From: a virus
IMG/VR virus record: IMGVR_UViG_3300031772_000140
Span: 1-35,516 of that record
Length of the DNA stretch: 35,516 bases
Strand: one strand, 5' to 3'
A program made the position numbers and the translations under genes. Numbering within the stretch: position 1 is the first letter of the stretch; each line of letters begins with the position of its first letter. Positions 15,822 to 24,058 of the stretch are shown here, piece by piece. The notes below the pieces were generated by a model that did not search any database, was not told where the DNA came from, and saw only the letters and a list, made by a program, of their open reading frames with translations.

Positions 15822-16274
15822 TTAGGTCAGCGTGTTGAAGAAGCGGAGCTTCTGTCCGTTGATGGATGGCATTCTGGTGACGTAGCCGATCGTAAGGCTA
15901 GGACCAGCCTGCAGCTTCAGGCCCGACTTGGTCAGGAGGTCATAGGTGACGTCCGCGACCATCAGCGGGCTGCCATGAGCAAGCCCGCCGGCCGAGTCGA
16001 AGATCAGGGTGTCGGCCTCGTACTTACCGATGTACAGGACCGGTACCTTGCCAATGGCCTGGACGTCGCTTCGGCCACGCTCACCGAAGACCACCCAGGA
16101 CAGGGTGAGTCCACCCGACCTGATGGCCTGCTTCGTGGTGTTGTACTGCAGCCACTCGCCATCCAGGAGCGGGTTAGACCCGTTCGGGTTTGCCAGATCC
16201 CTGACCGCGAGCGGCAGGTCACGCCGGTAAACCAGTTCGACTGGAGTAACCAGTCTGAAGTTCTCGACAACCAT
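15822..16274 (-). CDS. Putative capsid decoration or head protein, 150 aa
   Basis: The product is a beta-rich protein of 150 residues without predicted helices or membrane segments. Examples of its strands are VVENFRLVTPVELVYRRDL, GGLTLSWVVFGERG and GKVPVLYIGKYEADTLIF. The small-domain style and the place immediately before the capsid gene suit a head decoration or stabilising protein, which in many large phages sits next to the capsid gene. I cannot confirm the family. GAAGGAGAA precedes the ATG. It is the fourth gene of a run (18236 to 14672) of scaffold-like, coiled-coil, decoration-like and capsid genes, all with strong ribosome sites, which implies high expression. Confidence 0.65.
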   Translation of the reverse strand: MVVENFRLVTPVELVYRRDLPLAVRDLANPNGSNPLLDGEWLQYNTTKQAIRSGGLTLSWVVFGERGRSDVQAIGKVPVLYIGKYEADTLIFDSAGGLAHGSPLMVADVTYDLLTKSGLKLQAGPSLTIGYVTRMPSINGQKLRFFNTLT

Positions 16275-16319
16275 CTCGTTCTCCTTCGTTCGTCAGCGGT
16301 TTCCGCTGATCAGCTGTTG

Positions 16320-16703
16320 TCAACCGAGGTGCCCAAGCAAGTAGGACTCAAGCTGGGTCGAGCCGTTACCGGGCTCGAGTTCGTCACCGAGATTCCCAAG
16401 CTGGCCATTGGGGGAGGACATCTTGACAGCCTCCTCCATGACATCCAGCTTCTTGCCCGCTTTCAGCGCGGTCTCGATCGAGGCAACCTTCTCCTCCATC
16501 GTCTCGCCCAGGGCGGTGATGTTCTTCTCGGTAGCGACCTTTGCCAGTTCGTTGATGCGCGTCCTCCGCTCGTAGTCGTGGATCTTCGCGGTTGCTCCGG
16601 CCAGCTTCTTCATCAGGCCATCGCGCTCCGCTGCCAGACTACGCAGCATGGTAGGCACCGCGGAAAGGACGGCAGCCACCTTCTGGGAACTGATCTTTTC
16701 CAT
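16320..16703 (-). CDS. Coiled-coil head-region protein, 127 aa
   Basis: This short, almost fully helical protein starts MEKISSQKVAAVLSAVPTMLRSLAAERDGLMKKLAG and continues with charged heptads to about residue 95. The tail is polar and Gly-rich. It carries three K-V-A motifs (QKVAAVL, AKVATEK, EKVASIE). Position between the acidic scaffold-like gene and the decoration-like gene suggests a scaffold partner or core protein that is removed or cut during head maturation. No family is recognised, and that role is inferred. AGGAGACACC precedes the ATG. Confidence 0.65.
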   Translation of the reverse strand: MEKISSQKVAAVLSAVPTMLRSLAAERDGLMKKLAGATAKIHDYERRTRINELAKVATEKNITALGETMEEKVASIETALKAGKKLDVMEEAVKMSSPNGQLGNLGDELEPGNGSTQLESYLLGHLG

Positions 16704-16712
16704 GGTGTCTCC

Positions 16713-18236
16713 TTACCTGCCCATGCCGGGAGTAGCCATCGAGGACGCGCCCCCACCACTCATGCCAGCACCAGCGGTCGTGCCGAACTGGCCCGCTTTC
16801 TCCTTCTCACCGTCGTCCTCATCTTCCTTCTTCTTGGCTTCCAACGCCGCCTTCAGCTTCTCAGCCTTCTCCTTCTCTTCCAGTGTGGCGTCCTCACGCT
16901 CACCGGCCTCCGCGATCTTGCGGAGGTACGCCCTGGCCGCCGCTGCCTTGACATGCGAGATCTTCACTCCCGCCTGTCCAGTGGCATCCAGGTTGTTTTG
17001 AAGGACCGGATCCGTTGACTTCTTCTGGGCTGGCTCGTCGAGAACCTGACCCATCTGTCGCTTGGGCTCGGCCTTCGCATCACCCTTGTCGTAGTTGATC
17101 GCTCGCTCGAGCGTGTCGATCAGATCGCGCTGGCTCTCGGCCGCCCCCGGGAGCTTGGGGACGTTCTCCTCACTGGCGCTGGCGTTCGGATTCACCAGCG
17201 GCTCGCTGCCAGCACGGATGTTGGCGTTGCCGTCATGCTCGTCCTCAGCCTGCTTGCAGAGAGCGCGCACGAGTCGAATAGAGGCCTTCTTCTCTTCAGC
17301 CTCATCTTCCTTGCGACTCTTAGTGGCCATTCCCCCAAAGGGGTTATAGGCGTTTCTCTGGTCCTCATGCTTACGGGCAACATAGTCCTGGTGCCGACCC
17401 AGCAATTGCTCGATCGTACCAGTCATGTGTTGCCCGCCTAGGAAGTGGGATTTTGCCGGGTTCTCGTTGGCGTACTCTTTGTTCGCCTTGGACTTCTCAT
17501 GGTGCGCTCTGGCCATGGCATTGGCCTCAGCAGCATCGAGCTTGTGACCCGCTTCGCTCAGAGAGAAGGCCACTTTTTCCTTCTTCTTCTCTTCCTTCTC
17601 TTCCTCGTCCTCACCCGCCTGGAACTCGGTCGACTCCTTGGCCTCGTGCTCAGGGGTCTCTTCCTTGTCAGACTTGTCCTCGGCGATCTTGCGCAGGAGC
17701 GACCTCATCCTACGCACGGACGAGCTCTTCTCCACCAGCTGCGGCTGGGTGCCAGTGCCGCCCGGGACGTCGTTCATATCGGTCTCGAGCGAGGAGGCCG
17801 CATTGAGCTGGCCGTCTTTCGGCCCGACGGGGTCCTCACCCGGCTTCATGGGCGGCTGAGACCCACTGGTTGCCTGGCCCGTTACATAGTTCTGGGTGCC
17901 AGGCGTGCCATCCTCGTTCAGCGGCAGGGCGGTCTCACCCTTGCCGGCTCCCACGAGCGGCTCTTCGGCCACCTTCACCCAGTTGATCGCGGGAAGATGG
18001 CTGTTGATGAAGTCCAAGGCCGAGGCGACCTTCTGCACGAGGCCGGAAGAGACATGCCCCTTCTTCTCTTCCTCTTTCTCCTCGTCCTCTTCCTTCTCTT
18101 CCTTCTTCTCCTCTGCGGAGGTCTCTTTGGGAGGCTCCTTGCCCTTCTCGTCCTCGGCCTCGGCCTCGGCAAGCTTGGTGCGCTCCTGAGCCTCCGCGAT
18201 TGCACCGTGAATCATCTGCTGCAGGGTCAATCGCAT
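16713..18236 (-). CDS. Acidic, Lys/Glu-rich scaffold-like protein, 507 aa
   Basis: The chain is dominated by Glu, Lys, Asp and Ala. A run of almost pure E/K/D lies at residues 38-60, and similar stretches occur near residues 205-225 and 455-490. Between them are short conserved-looking phrases with K-[VI]-A: LVQKVASALDFINSHLPAINWVKVAEEP, LLRKIAED, EKVAFSLSEAG and YLRKIAEAG. The C-terminus is Gly/Ser-rich. Such charge-rich chains next to a prohead protease and capsid gene are typical of scaffold or prohead core proteins. The K-x-A phrases may be where the protease cuts it. I chose ATG 18236 with AAGGAG upstream. GTG at 18239 is possible. The scaffold role is inferred from composition and order. 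Confidence 0.7.
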   Translation of the reverse strand: MRLTLQQMIHGAIAEAQERTKLAEAEAEDEKGKEPPKETSAEEKKEEKEEDEEKEEEKKGHVSSGLVQKVASALDFINSHLPAINWVKVAEEPLVGAGKGETALPLNEDGTPGTQNYVTGQATSGSQPPMKPGEDPVGPKDGQLNAASSLETDMNDVPGGTGTQPQLVEKSSSVRRMRSLLRKIAEDKSDKEETPEHEAKESTEFQAGEDEEEKEEKKKEKVAFSLSEAGHKLDAAEANAMARAHHEKSKANKEYANENPAKSHFLGGQHMTGTIEQLLGRHQDYVARKHEDQRNAYNPFGGMATKSRKEDEAEEKKASIRLVRALCKQAEDEHDGNANIRAGSEPLVNPNASASEENVPKLPGAAESQRDLIDTLERAINYDKGDAKAEPKRQMGQVLDEPAQKKSTDPVLQNNLDATGQAGVKISHVKAAAARAYLRKIAEAGEREDATLEEKEKAEKLKAALEAKKKEDEDDGEKEKAGQFGTTAGAGMSGGGASSMATPGMGR

Positions 18237-18249
18237 CACGTTCTCCTTT

Positions 18250-18498
18250 TCAGGCCTGCCCGGGTGGTGGCGTGGCTTTCAATTCCGATCCCACGTTCAC
18301 GTCCGTACCAGGTGCCTCCACATTAGATCTGGTGTAGTTGGTACTCTTGCCCATCTTCGTAGATGGGTTGACCGCCTTGGGTTGAATCTGTGGTGGCGCG
18401 ATCGGTGGCTTCATCTCAGACGGCTTGGTGGGAACAGAGCCAGCTGGCGGTGGGAAGTCCGCCATCTTTTCCAGCTCGTCGAAGAAGGCCGCCAACAT
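18250..18498 (-). CDS. Small Pro-rich protein with FFDELEKMA start, 82 aa
   Basis: The start MLAAFFDELEKMADFPPPAG carries the same N-terminal signature as the genes at 8331 and 8702 and, loosely, 34699. The rest is Pro/Lys/Thr-rich and looks disordered (KPSEMKPPIAPPQIQPKAVNPSTK). No function is known. I chose ATG 18498 because it puts the signature at the extreme N-terminus. A GTG at 18510 is also in frame. The gene sits between a strong hairpin (18533-18556) and the scaffold-like gene. Small size and disorder would suit a scaffold accessory or a tag-like protein loaded into the head, which is speculation. Confidence 0.6.
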   Translation of the reverse strand: MLAAFFDELEKMADFPPPAGSVPTKPSEMKPPIAPPQIQPKAVNPSTKMGKSTNYTRSNVEAPGTDVNVGSELKATPPPGQA

Positions 18499-18532
18499 CA
18501 CGTGTTCCACAGGTTCAAGCCACGGTGGTCAA

Positions 18533-18556
18533 CCCCGGGGGCCGAAGCCCCCGGGG
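18533..18556 (-). terminator. Very strong GC hairpin with UUCG-type loop
   Basis: CCCCGGGGGC and GCCCCCGGGG form a perfect 10-bp all-GC stem. On the minus strand the loop is TTCG, an extra-stable tetraloop. It lies 12 bases after the stop of gene 18569-19393. A following uridine tract is absent, so it may act as an mRNA 3' stabiliser or a partial terminator ahead of the scaffold genes. Confidence 0.65.
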
Positions 18557-18568
18557 AGACGGATCATG

Positions 18569-19393
18569 CTACTGGTTCCACTGCACGGGGTAGCCGGCTT
18601 CCTCCAGCATCTGGAGGGCACGGATCTCAACCTGCGTGCCGACATCCTCGGCCTGCTTCTCGTAGCCGGCCTCGGCCAGCATTTCCTGAGCGCGCTCGAG
18701 CGCGGCAGCCTCGAACTGCTCGTCAGCGGACTTCTTCTCCTTGTCCTTCTTCAGGTAGTGATGGGCAACCCCACCCGCAAGCGCCAGGCCAGCGGCCGGA
18801 GCCGCCACGCGCTTGCCGAACCGCTTCAGTCCCTCAGTCAGTTCCTTCTTGCCGACCTCACGTGCCAGACCACGGGCATGAGACTCGACGTCAGGGCCAC
18901 CGATCACACCATGGCCAGCCTTGAGGACCTTGCTCAGACCGCCCCGGATCTTGGACACGCCAGTTGCCTCACCGACCTGGCCCGGGAGCTTCTTCACGGC
19001 CTCAGTCGCCCGCCGATAGCCAAGGCGAGCCGAACTGATCTGGGGGCCAATCATGTCCTCTTTTGCCTGCTTCTCGATGCTGGCGAGCTCATCGACGTAG
19101 GCGTGCGCCATCGCACGGCCGAGATAGTCGGACTCGGCCAGCTTCTCCTGCATCTCGGTCTCAGCCGTGGGGGCAGGGGCGGAGGCGGTCTTGCCCATGT
19201 TGCCCTCGACCTCGGCCAGCAGCTGCCCGACCTCGACGTCAGACAGGCTATTGAGATCGACACCCTCTTCCGCAGCCAGCTTCACCAGGAACTCGGCGGC
19301 CGCCTGCTTCTGCAGGTCCTCACCGGTGTAGCCGCCGCCAAGCACTCCCAGGTTCTCCTGGGTGTTGTAGAACTCTGCCAACGAACGATCCAT
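18569..19393 (-). CDS. Ala-rich helical virion-type protein, 274 aa
   Basis: No family is recognised. The N-terminal 80 residues are acidic and helical (EDLQKQAAAEFLVKLAAEEGVDLNSLSDVEVGQLLAEVEGNMGKTASAP). A basic Gly-rich middle follows, then a single Gly/Ala hydrophobic helix near residues 200-215 (VAAPAAGLALAGGVAHHYL). The C-terminus holds a repeated phrase, ERAQEMLAEAGYEKQAED and IRALQMLEEAGYPVQW. The two copies of L.EAGY look like a short duplicated helical motif. K-x-A motifs are present (VKLAAEE, GKTASAP, EKLAESD). It lies between the protease and the scaffold-like gene and is probably a head protein by context. AAGGAG precedes the ATG. Confidence 0.65.
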   Translation of the reverse strand: MDRSLAEFYNTQENLGVLGGGYTGEDLQKQAAAEFLVKLAAEEGVDLNSLSDVEVGQLLAEVEGNMGKTASAPAPTAETEMQEKLAESDYLGRAMAHAYVDELASIEKQAKEDMIGPQISSARLGYRRATEAVKKLPGQVGEATGVSKIRGGLSKVLKAGHGVIGGPDVESHARGLAREVGKKELTEGLKRFGKRVAAPAAGLALAGGVAHHYLKKDKEKKSADEQFEAAALERAQEMLAEAGYEKQAEDVGTQVEIRALQMLEEAGYPVQWNQ

Positions 19394-19463
19394 CTTGCTT
19401 CTCCTTGATTGGTTTACGTTACTTTCAGCGGCGACGTCTCATCGAGGTGCGAAGCCTCTGTCG

Positions 19464-21323
19464 TCAACCAATGATGCTCTTACCCATATTGAGAATACCC
19501 TTCCCAATTTGAGCAGGCAGATGCGAACCTGTTGCCTGAAGTGCACCGCCAAAAGCAGCCAGCCCCGTAAGGAGCGGGTGCTCAGATATCATCTCCATCG
19601 CGTAGCTCGGTCGCTTGCCAGTGTAGAGGTCGCGTTGGATCTTCATGCCGGCCAACCTTGACAGCAGCATGCCCCCAGGGATGGCTGCTGCCAGGGCCAG
19701 GTTCTTCAGCGCTCCAACATCCGCGGTCTTGGCAAACACGTCCTCTAGCCCCATGCCATAAATCTGGGCCTGCACTTCCGGGTACTGATGGAGATAGTCG
19801 GTCATCTGCGCGATCTTCTCAACCACCTGTTCACGGTAGCCATTATACGCAGCAGATACCTTGTCCATCAAATCGTTTTTGATGACCTCCGGTTCCCCAG
19901 TCTCGGACGGCTTCGGGATACCAATAATGGTGATACGAATCATCCGCCGAGTAAGAGGGGGGCCAAAGTCACTACGGTCATCAATCGAGCCCTTCAACAG
20001 CGAGGCAATCAGCTTGCTGATGAACTCTGGCCCCATGGGGATGGACCTGTCGATCTCATCTGTCTGGTCGAAGACCTGGTGGCGGTCGTCCATATCGTTC
20101 GCGAGCCGGCCCTTACCCATGCGGCTCAAAGCAATGCGCTGGAACTCATGTGGGCGAAGGACCATCCCCATCATTGTGGGGGTGGATAGCGCCTCCCTCA
20201 ACGGCTGCTCCCCCATGCGATCGAGCACTTCTCGCGGGAGGTCAGGCTCTGACCGCTGAAGCACGGGGATCGCTTTGTTCATGAACTGAGATGGCACAAC
20301 TTCCTTTGTAATCTCTGCACGCTTGCTTTGGGAAGCCTTTTTTTCCTTGATACTGCGAAGGAGCTGACGTGTCCGTTCGATCGAGTTGGACGTGACGGAG
20401 GCTGCCTTCTCGAAACCCGTCTTGTGGGTAGCCGGCATGTCCTCCTCCTCCTCGTGATAGCCGTAGTGATCTGCAAGGTAAGAAGAAGGAACCACTACTT
20501 GTGCACGATTCCCTACCGAAGCCAGCTTGGCCATCATATAGGAGGTCTTGTCCGCGCCGATGAATACGAATGAGATGTCGAAGAACCTTGGATAGGGATT
20601 GAACGCGCAAACCTTGCGGCCGTCGGGGAGGATCTCATTCGCACGATATTTTAGGAAGTCGTCGTAGTCGTCACGGGTAATTGACAGCCCACTGATCGGC
20701 TTTACCTGCTTGTGATACTGCAGAACCGCAATGCCTGGATGCCGATGTTGATCGGGTTTGTAGGTAGCAAGAGCTTTTCGATAAAGTTCCCAGTCGGTAG
20801 TGATTGAAGACAAATCGTAAGGGACCTTACATCCCATGCTGGTGCTAGGTAGCATCCCCTGATCAATCTTATCTACCACTCGTTGCGCCCCAACTCGCTC
20901 AGCCGCGTCCCGATCAATACGAACAATGAGTTCTACGCGATGCATATTGGTGTTGTAGACAGCCAACTCCACAGCGCCAAATGCCCGTTTTGGATCTTTA
21001 TTTTGGTGATGCTGAAATGGCTTAGCGTAAATCAGAAATGTCTCATATCCATATACCGGTCCACGATGGATCAAGAACTCTTCTTCGAAACCGTCTGAAT
21101 TTATGTTGCTAGACCAGTACTCAAATGCGCCTAATGCGTTCACGAGCGCGTAGATGGAGTTCGGATTCGGCTTCAATCCATCCAAGTACGTTCGGATCTC
21201 GGGTAGGAACGGACTCGCGACCTTATCCATATAGGAGTGATGGAGTTGATCCGGATGCCGGAAGATCTCAATCAGTTGATGTCCCTGCTGGTCGTGGGCA
21301 GGGAACTGACAGAGTTTGATCAT
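19464..21323 (-). CDS. Prohead protease with long C-terminal extension, 619 aa
   Basis: The first 275 residues match the prohead protease style of large phages. FEYWSSNINSDGFEEE is followed by a candidate catalytic histidine in FQHHQNKDPKRAFGAVELA (105/106), a conserved strand MHRVELIVRIDRD, and a serine in STSMGCKVPYD (S162). The later phrase AFNPYPRFFDISFVFIGAD closes the domain. Such serine proteases trim the capsid and scaffold inside the prohead. Relatives I recall carry a Cys-x2-Cys just after SMGC..PYD, whereas here it reads LSSI. The C-terminal 340 residues are an extension with many K-x-A motifs (AKLASVG, EKAASVT, EKIAQMT, AKTADVG) and a Gly/Ala hydrophobic helix (LALAAAIPGGMLLSRLAG). 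They may be a separate function released by self-cleavage. The ATG follows the preceding stop closely. Confidence 0.85.
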   Translation of the reverse strand: MIKLCQFPAHDQQGHQLIEIFRHPDQLHHSYMDKVASPFLPEIRTYLDGLKPNPNSIYALVNALGAFEYWSSNINSDGFEEEFLIHRGPVYGYETFLIYAKPFQHHQNKDPKRAFGAVELAVYNTNMHRVELIVRIDRDAAERVGAQRVVDKIDQGMLPSTSMGCKVPYDLSSITTDWELYRKALATYKPDQHRHPGIAVLQYHKQVKPISGLSITRDDYDDFLKYRANEILPDGRKVCAFNPYPRFFDISFVFIGADKTSYMMAKLASVGNRAQVVVPSSYLADHYGYHEEEEDMPATHKTGFEKAASVTSNSIERTRQLLRSIKEKKASQSKRAEITKEVVPSQFMNKAIPVLQRSEPDLPREVLDRMGEQPLREALSTPTMMGMVLRPHEFQRIALSRMGKGRLANDMDDRHQVFDQTDEIDRSIPMGPEFISKLIASLLKGSIDDRSDFGPPLTRRMIRITIIGIPKPSETGEPEVIKNDLMDKVSAAYNGYREQVVEKIAQMTDYLHQYPEVQAQIYGMGLEDVFAKTADVGALKNLALAAAIPGGMLLSRLAGMKIQRDLYTGKRPSYAMEMISEHPLLTGLAAFGGALQATGSHLPAQIGKGILNMGKSIIG

Positions 21324-21325
21324 TG

Positions 21326-21997
21326 TTACTTCCTACCCGGGAACTTAGCTTCTGCTTGCTGTCTTAGTGTGGGTTTAGGGGCCGGTGTTGCTGGGGCCGG
21401 CGGCCCAGCACCAAAGACATGCTCGGGCCCGTATTTGCGGAGCTGGGAATCGTACTGCTTGAGCTTGGCCTTTTCCGCCAACGTCTCGACCGGCTTCTCT
21501 GGCTTCTCGGGCTTCTCGGGCCTGTACTTAGACGCTCCCGAGATGAAGGCATCCAGGACCGGGTCTGACTTATCGTGGCCCCTGGATATGGTCATGGCCG
21601 TCTGCGGATCTACGTAGGGCTCTCCGCCCATCTCCGAGCGGTCAAGGAAGCGAGAGACGGCAGAGCCCGCCACCAGTGGATCGGTAGCGAGGTCAGGGTT
21701 CAGGTGGTAGACGCTATTGAAGGCCAGGTGGACCTGCTTGCTGTCCTTCTTTGCCAGGCTAGGGTTGGCCTCGATCATGGACTTCATAGCGCGGCCACGC
21801 ACGATCGTGTCCTTCAACCTACCCAATCCATAACCACCCGCCATGGCTCCGGCAGCCAGCGTGGCGGTAGCAGCTCCTGTTCCCAGGCCACCCACCAGAT
21901 GCTCCTTGAACGTGCTCCAAGCGCCGGCAGTCTTTTGCAGGCGCTCGCGCAGACGGAGGAGTCGGAACTCGCGATCGATATCGTCGAATTGGCTCAT
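21326..21997 (-). CDS. Putative head-associated protein, 223 aa
   Basis: This is the gene just before the protease. The N-terminus is charged and helical and leads into LQKTAGAWSTFKEHLVGG, followed by a Gly/Ala hydrophobic segment (LGTGAATATLAAGAMAGGYGLGRL) that could enter a membrane. The middle has a helical domain (MIEANPSLAKKDSKQVHLAFNSVYHLNPDLATDPLVAGSAVSRFLD). It resembles regions seen in other large-phage virion proteins of unknown role. The C-terminus is Pro/Lys-rich with a repeated EKPEKPEKP. The family is unknown. The ATG at 21997 overlaps the preceding stop as TGATG, and an in-frame GTG lies one codon earlier. Confidence 0.67.
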   Translation of the reverse strand: MSQFDDIDREFRLLRLRERLQKTAGAWSTFKEHLVGGLGTGAATATLAAGAMAGGYGLGRLKDTIVRGRAMKSMIEANPSLAKKDSKQVHLAFNSVYHLNPDLATDPLVAGSAVSRFLDRSEMGGEPYVDPQTAMTISRGHDKSDPVLDAFISGASKYRPEKPEKPEKPVETLAEKAKLKQYDSQLRKYGPEHVFGAGPPAPATPAPKPTLRQQAEAKFPGRK

Positions 21998-22284
21998 CAC
22001 TGGTACTCCTCTTCCGACTGCCCACCATAGAGGCTCTTGGCCTTGGCCTTGAGCCTCTGGTAGGTCTCGCTCTTGCGGACCTTGTTCCCGACCAGAGCAG
22101 CAGCCACGTAGGGGGAGGCCCTGGCCGCGAGCTGGGCGGTCTCGCTCTTCACGCCAGCTTCTGTCAGCTGATTAGCGAGTGCATTCCCCGCGCGGTTCAA
22201 GCCACTAAAGGTCCCAGCGATAACCTTACCAGCACCCGCGGTCTTGTGCAGCAGGGCATAGGCGATATCCAGTGCTCGACTCAT
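21997..22284 (-). CDS. Small HKTAG-motif protein, 95 aa
   Basis: The start MSRALDIAYALLHKTAGAGKVIAG pairs a short helix with a K-T-A-G motif, the same layout as LQKTAG in the next gene. The remainder is a basic Ala-rich helical chain with a weakly hydrophobic stretch (SPYVAAALVGNKV). No function is known. The ATG overlaps the preceding stop as ATGA, and the gene's own stop overlaps the next start. It belongs to the same coupled string of head-associated genes and is probably a minor virion component. Confidence 0.65.
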   Translation of the reverse strand: MSRALDIAYALLHKTAGAGKVIAGTFSGLNRAGNALANQLTEAGVKSETAQLAARASPYVAAALVGNKVRKSETYQRLKAKAKSLYGGQSEEEYQ

Positions 22285-23180
22285 CGGTTACCCCCCATGC
22301 CCGCCTTCAGGGAGACTTCGATCTCTTTTCTTTGATCTTCCAAGACCGCCATCGCCTGCTTCATCACCCGCAGATCGCTGGCGGTCTTGGTAAACTCCAC
22401 GAAGGTAGCCACGACCCCATGCTCGGGGTTGGGCTTGTGTCCGGCCTCGGTCGGTTGCCCCAGGCTCTGAATGAAGGCGTGCTTGGTCATGACCCCGTGG
22501 TTGACCAGCTGGTTGCGGACGGTTTCCATGCCCGCCAGCAGGTCCTGTTTACTGCCGAAGTAGGACCAGGCGGCTGCGATCTTGGACAGCGGCTCGCCTA
22601 CCAACACCATCTTCTTGACCTCCTGCGCGAGATCTTCTTTCAGCATCTCCATGTGGGTGGTAGCACAGGAGATCTTACTCATCAAATGCTCCTGTGCGCC
22701 GGTCGCGGTCGTGCGAAGGGCGTGCAGGTCTGAAAGACCCGGAGGCGTCATAACCGAGGCGTGCTTGCCGAAGATCTCATCTTCTACGTTGCGAGCACGG
22801 GGAGCCGAAGGAGGTGCAGAGTAATCGTCGATGTAGCGCGTGTCAGACTGACTACCGTCATTCATGCCCTTCAGCACGATCGAGGGGTCGGCCGGGCCAC
22901 TCGTGAACTCGACATTGCGGACGGACCCACCTTTCTCCCACTCGTTCTGGAACGCGGCCTGGTTGGCGAACTCACACACACGGCGCGCATGCTCTGGTCC
23001 CAGATCTTGATCTCTGATGACTTCTAAAACGGCTTCGGAGAGGGGAGTACTTTGATTGGAATACATGGCTGCCGCCTGCTTGCCGAGCATTTGAAGACGG
23101 CCTGGATCTACGGGGCGTGCTCGAGCTTGTTCAATGATCCCCTGCGGCACGGCTCCTAGTTCTCTATCCATGTGCGGCAT
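22281..23180 (-). CDS. First gene of the late minus-strand block, hypothetical, 299 aa
   Basis: No family is recognised. The protein starts MPHMDRELGAVPQGIIEQARARP. It has a helical N-terminal half with GKQAAAMYSNQSTPLSEAVLEVIRDQDLGPEHARRVCEFANQAAF, followed by an aspartate/serine-rich loop. A second helical half ends LRVMKQAMAVLEDQRKEIEVSLKAG. K-x-A motifs occur (GKHASVM, SKIAAAW, TKTASDL), as in the other virion proteins. I placed the start at ATG 23180 because GAGG precedes it. Longer in-frame starts would run through the promoter at 23200-23228. It is the promoter-proximal gene of the head block, so a head or connector role is likely but unproven. Confidence 0.68.
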   Translation of the reverse strand: MPHMDRELGAVPQGIIEQARARPVDPGRLQMLGKQAAAMYSNQSTPLSEAVLEVIRDQDLGPEHARRVCEFANQAAFQNEWEKGGSVRNVEFTSGPADPSIVLKGMNDGSQSDTRYIDDYSAPPSAPRARNVEDEIFGKHASVMTPPGLSDLHALRTTATGAQEHLMSKISCATTHMEMLKEDLAQEVKKMVLVGEPLSKIAAAWSYFGSKQDLLAGMETVRNQLVNHGVMTKHAFIQSLGQPTEAGHKPNPEHGVVATFVEFTKTASDLRVMKQAMAVLEDQRKEIEVSLKAGMGGNR

Positions 23181-23199
23181 GCTGTACCTCGTGGGGCTG

Positions 23200-23228
23200 A
23201 TTCTAGGCGGTAAGACCTCTGAGGTCAA
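23200..23228 (-). promoter_or_regulatory. Sigma70-like promoter of the late minus-strand block
   Basis: On the minus strand, TTGACC (23228-23223) is followed by exactly 17 bases and TAGAAT (23205-23200). These agree well with the -35 and -10 consensus of the host housekeeping sigma factor. Transcription would start about 12-14 bases before the ATG at 23180. It is the only good sigma70 promoter I noticed for this block. Confidence 0.65.
23214..23226. promoter_or_regulatory. Candidate operator palindrome
   Basis: GACCTCTGAGGTC is a perfect 6+1+6 inverted repeat. It overlaps the -35 box of the promoter at 23200-23228 and lies about 65 bases upstream of the divergent helix-turn-helix gene. A protein bound here would block or reset the late promoter. 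The adjacent regulator is the obvious candidate ligand. Confidence 0.5.
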
Positions 23229-23290
23229 CGGATCTTGCCGCAACTCCTAGTACTTGTTACTCTGTGAAAGGTACCACGCAGAGGACGCAC

Positions 23291-24058
23291 ATGGGAAGTA
23301 CAGATATCAAAGCAGTCGGGACCTTGGCTGACTATGTCGAGCCAAAAGAGGCCCGGGAGATGTTGGGCATCAGCCACTCCACTATCTGGCTCTACCTCAA
23401 GCACGGCATCCTTCAAGGCCGGCACTTCAAAGGTCATGGCCGGCGGTACTTCATACGAAGAGCTGATATCCAAGCTCTGTTGGAGTTAAGAGATCGCGAT
23501 GTAGAGCCATGCTCTTTGAAGGAGCTACTACAAGGTGTGAAGATCCGTATCCACAGTGTGGAAACCCGGCTGGACTTCATCATGCAGGTACTAGGTCTAG
23601 AGGTCTCAGCCCTGCGCGACAAACCGATAGAGAAGTTGCTGAAGATCTATAACGATGCGACGGTAGTGGTGTCTGAAAACCCGCGCTTCATACATGCACA
23701 TCAGGTCCGGAGCTGGGCAGAAGTCATGTGCCAGTTCACGGAGCTTGAATTCCAACGGATGGTGGGGCCCACACAAGACATCCATCCATGGAAGCCGATC
23801 TTCAATCTTTGTGTCGCGCTCCTTACCGACCTTAGACGACGCAAGCGCTTTGGGTTTGATACCAGCTTACAGCAGACCTACCGGATACTGGACAAAGCCC
23901 GCAAGCAGTTGAGTCAGGCGGCATTGGTATTTGAGCACAGTATGGCCTCGAACTTCGGGCCGCTCAAATCTGCACGCATTCACCGCATACACAGTCATGC
24001 AGACTCCTTAGATCGCTATATAGAGGCCGAAATAGGGCTTCCAGACACCCAAAACTGA
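23291..24058 (+). CDS. Helix-turn-helix DNA-binding regulator, 255 aa
   Basis: The N-terminal 60 residues form a MerR/excisionase-type winged helix-turn-helix (EPKEAREMLGISHSTIWLYLKHGILQG, then the wing phrase GRRYFIRRADIQALL). The remaining 195 residues are helical with no recognised ligand domain (KIRIHSVETRLDFIMQVLGLE, EVMCQFTELEFQRMVGP, QQTYRILDKARKQLSQAALVFEHSM). This part probably mediates dimerisation or binds a partner. I chose ATG 23291 with AGAGGA upstream. A GTG at 23264 is in frame but has no ribosome site. The gene is transcribed away from the late virion block and faces its promoter and a perfect palindrome, which suggests control of the early-late switch. The DNA-binding call is solid. 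The target is inferred. Confidence 0.8.
   Translation: MGSTDIKAVGTLADYVEPKEAREMLGISHSTIWLYLKHGILQGRHFKGHGRRYFIRRADIQALLELRDRDVEPCSLKELLQGVKIRIHSVETRLDFIMQVLGLEVSALRDKPIEKLLKIYNDATVVVSENPRFIHAHQVRSWAEVMCQFTELEFQRMVGPTQDIHPWKPIFNLCVALLTDLRRRKRFGFDTSLQQTYRILDKARKQLSQAALVFEHSMASNFGPLKSARIHRIHSHADSLDRYIEAEIGLPDTQN

Noticed and set aside
14696-15838. Plus-strand open frame of 380 codons opposite the capsid gene
   Set aside because: High GC keeps the antisense frame open. Composition is extreme in Val, Leu, Asp and Arg, there is no ribosome site, and the minus-strand product is the probable capsid protein.
17445-18326. Leu-rich plus-strand frame opposite the scaffold-like gene
   Set aside because: The Leu and Phe runs are the reverse complement of Glu/Lys codons in the scaffold-like gene. 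No start signal is present.
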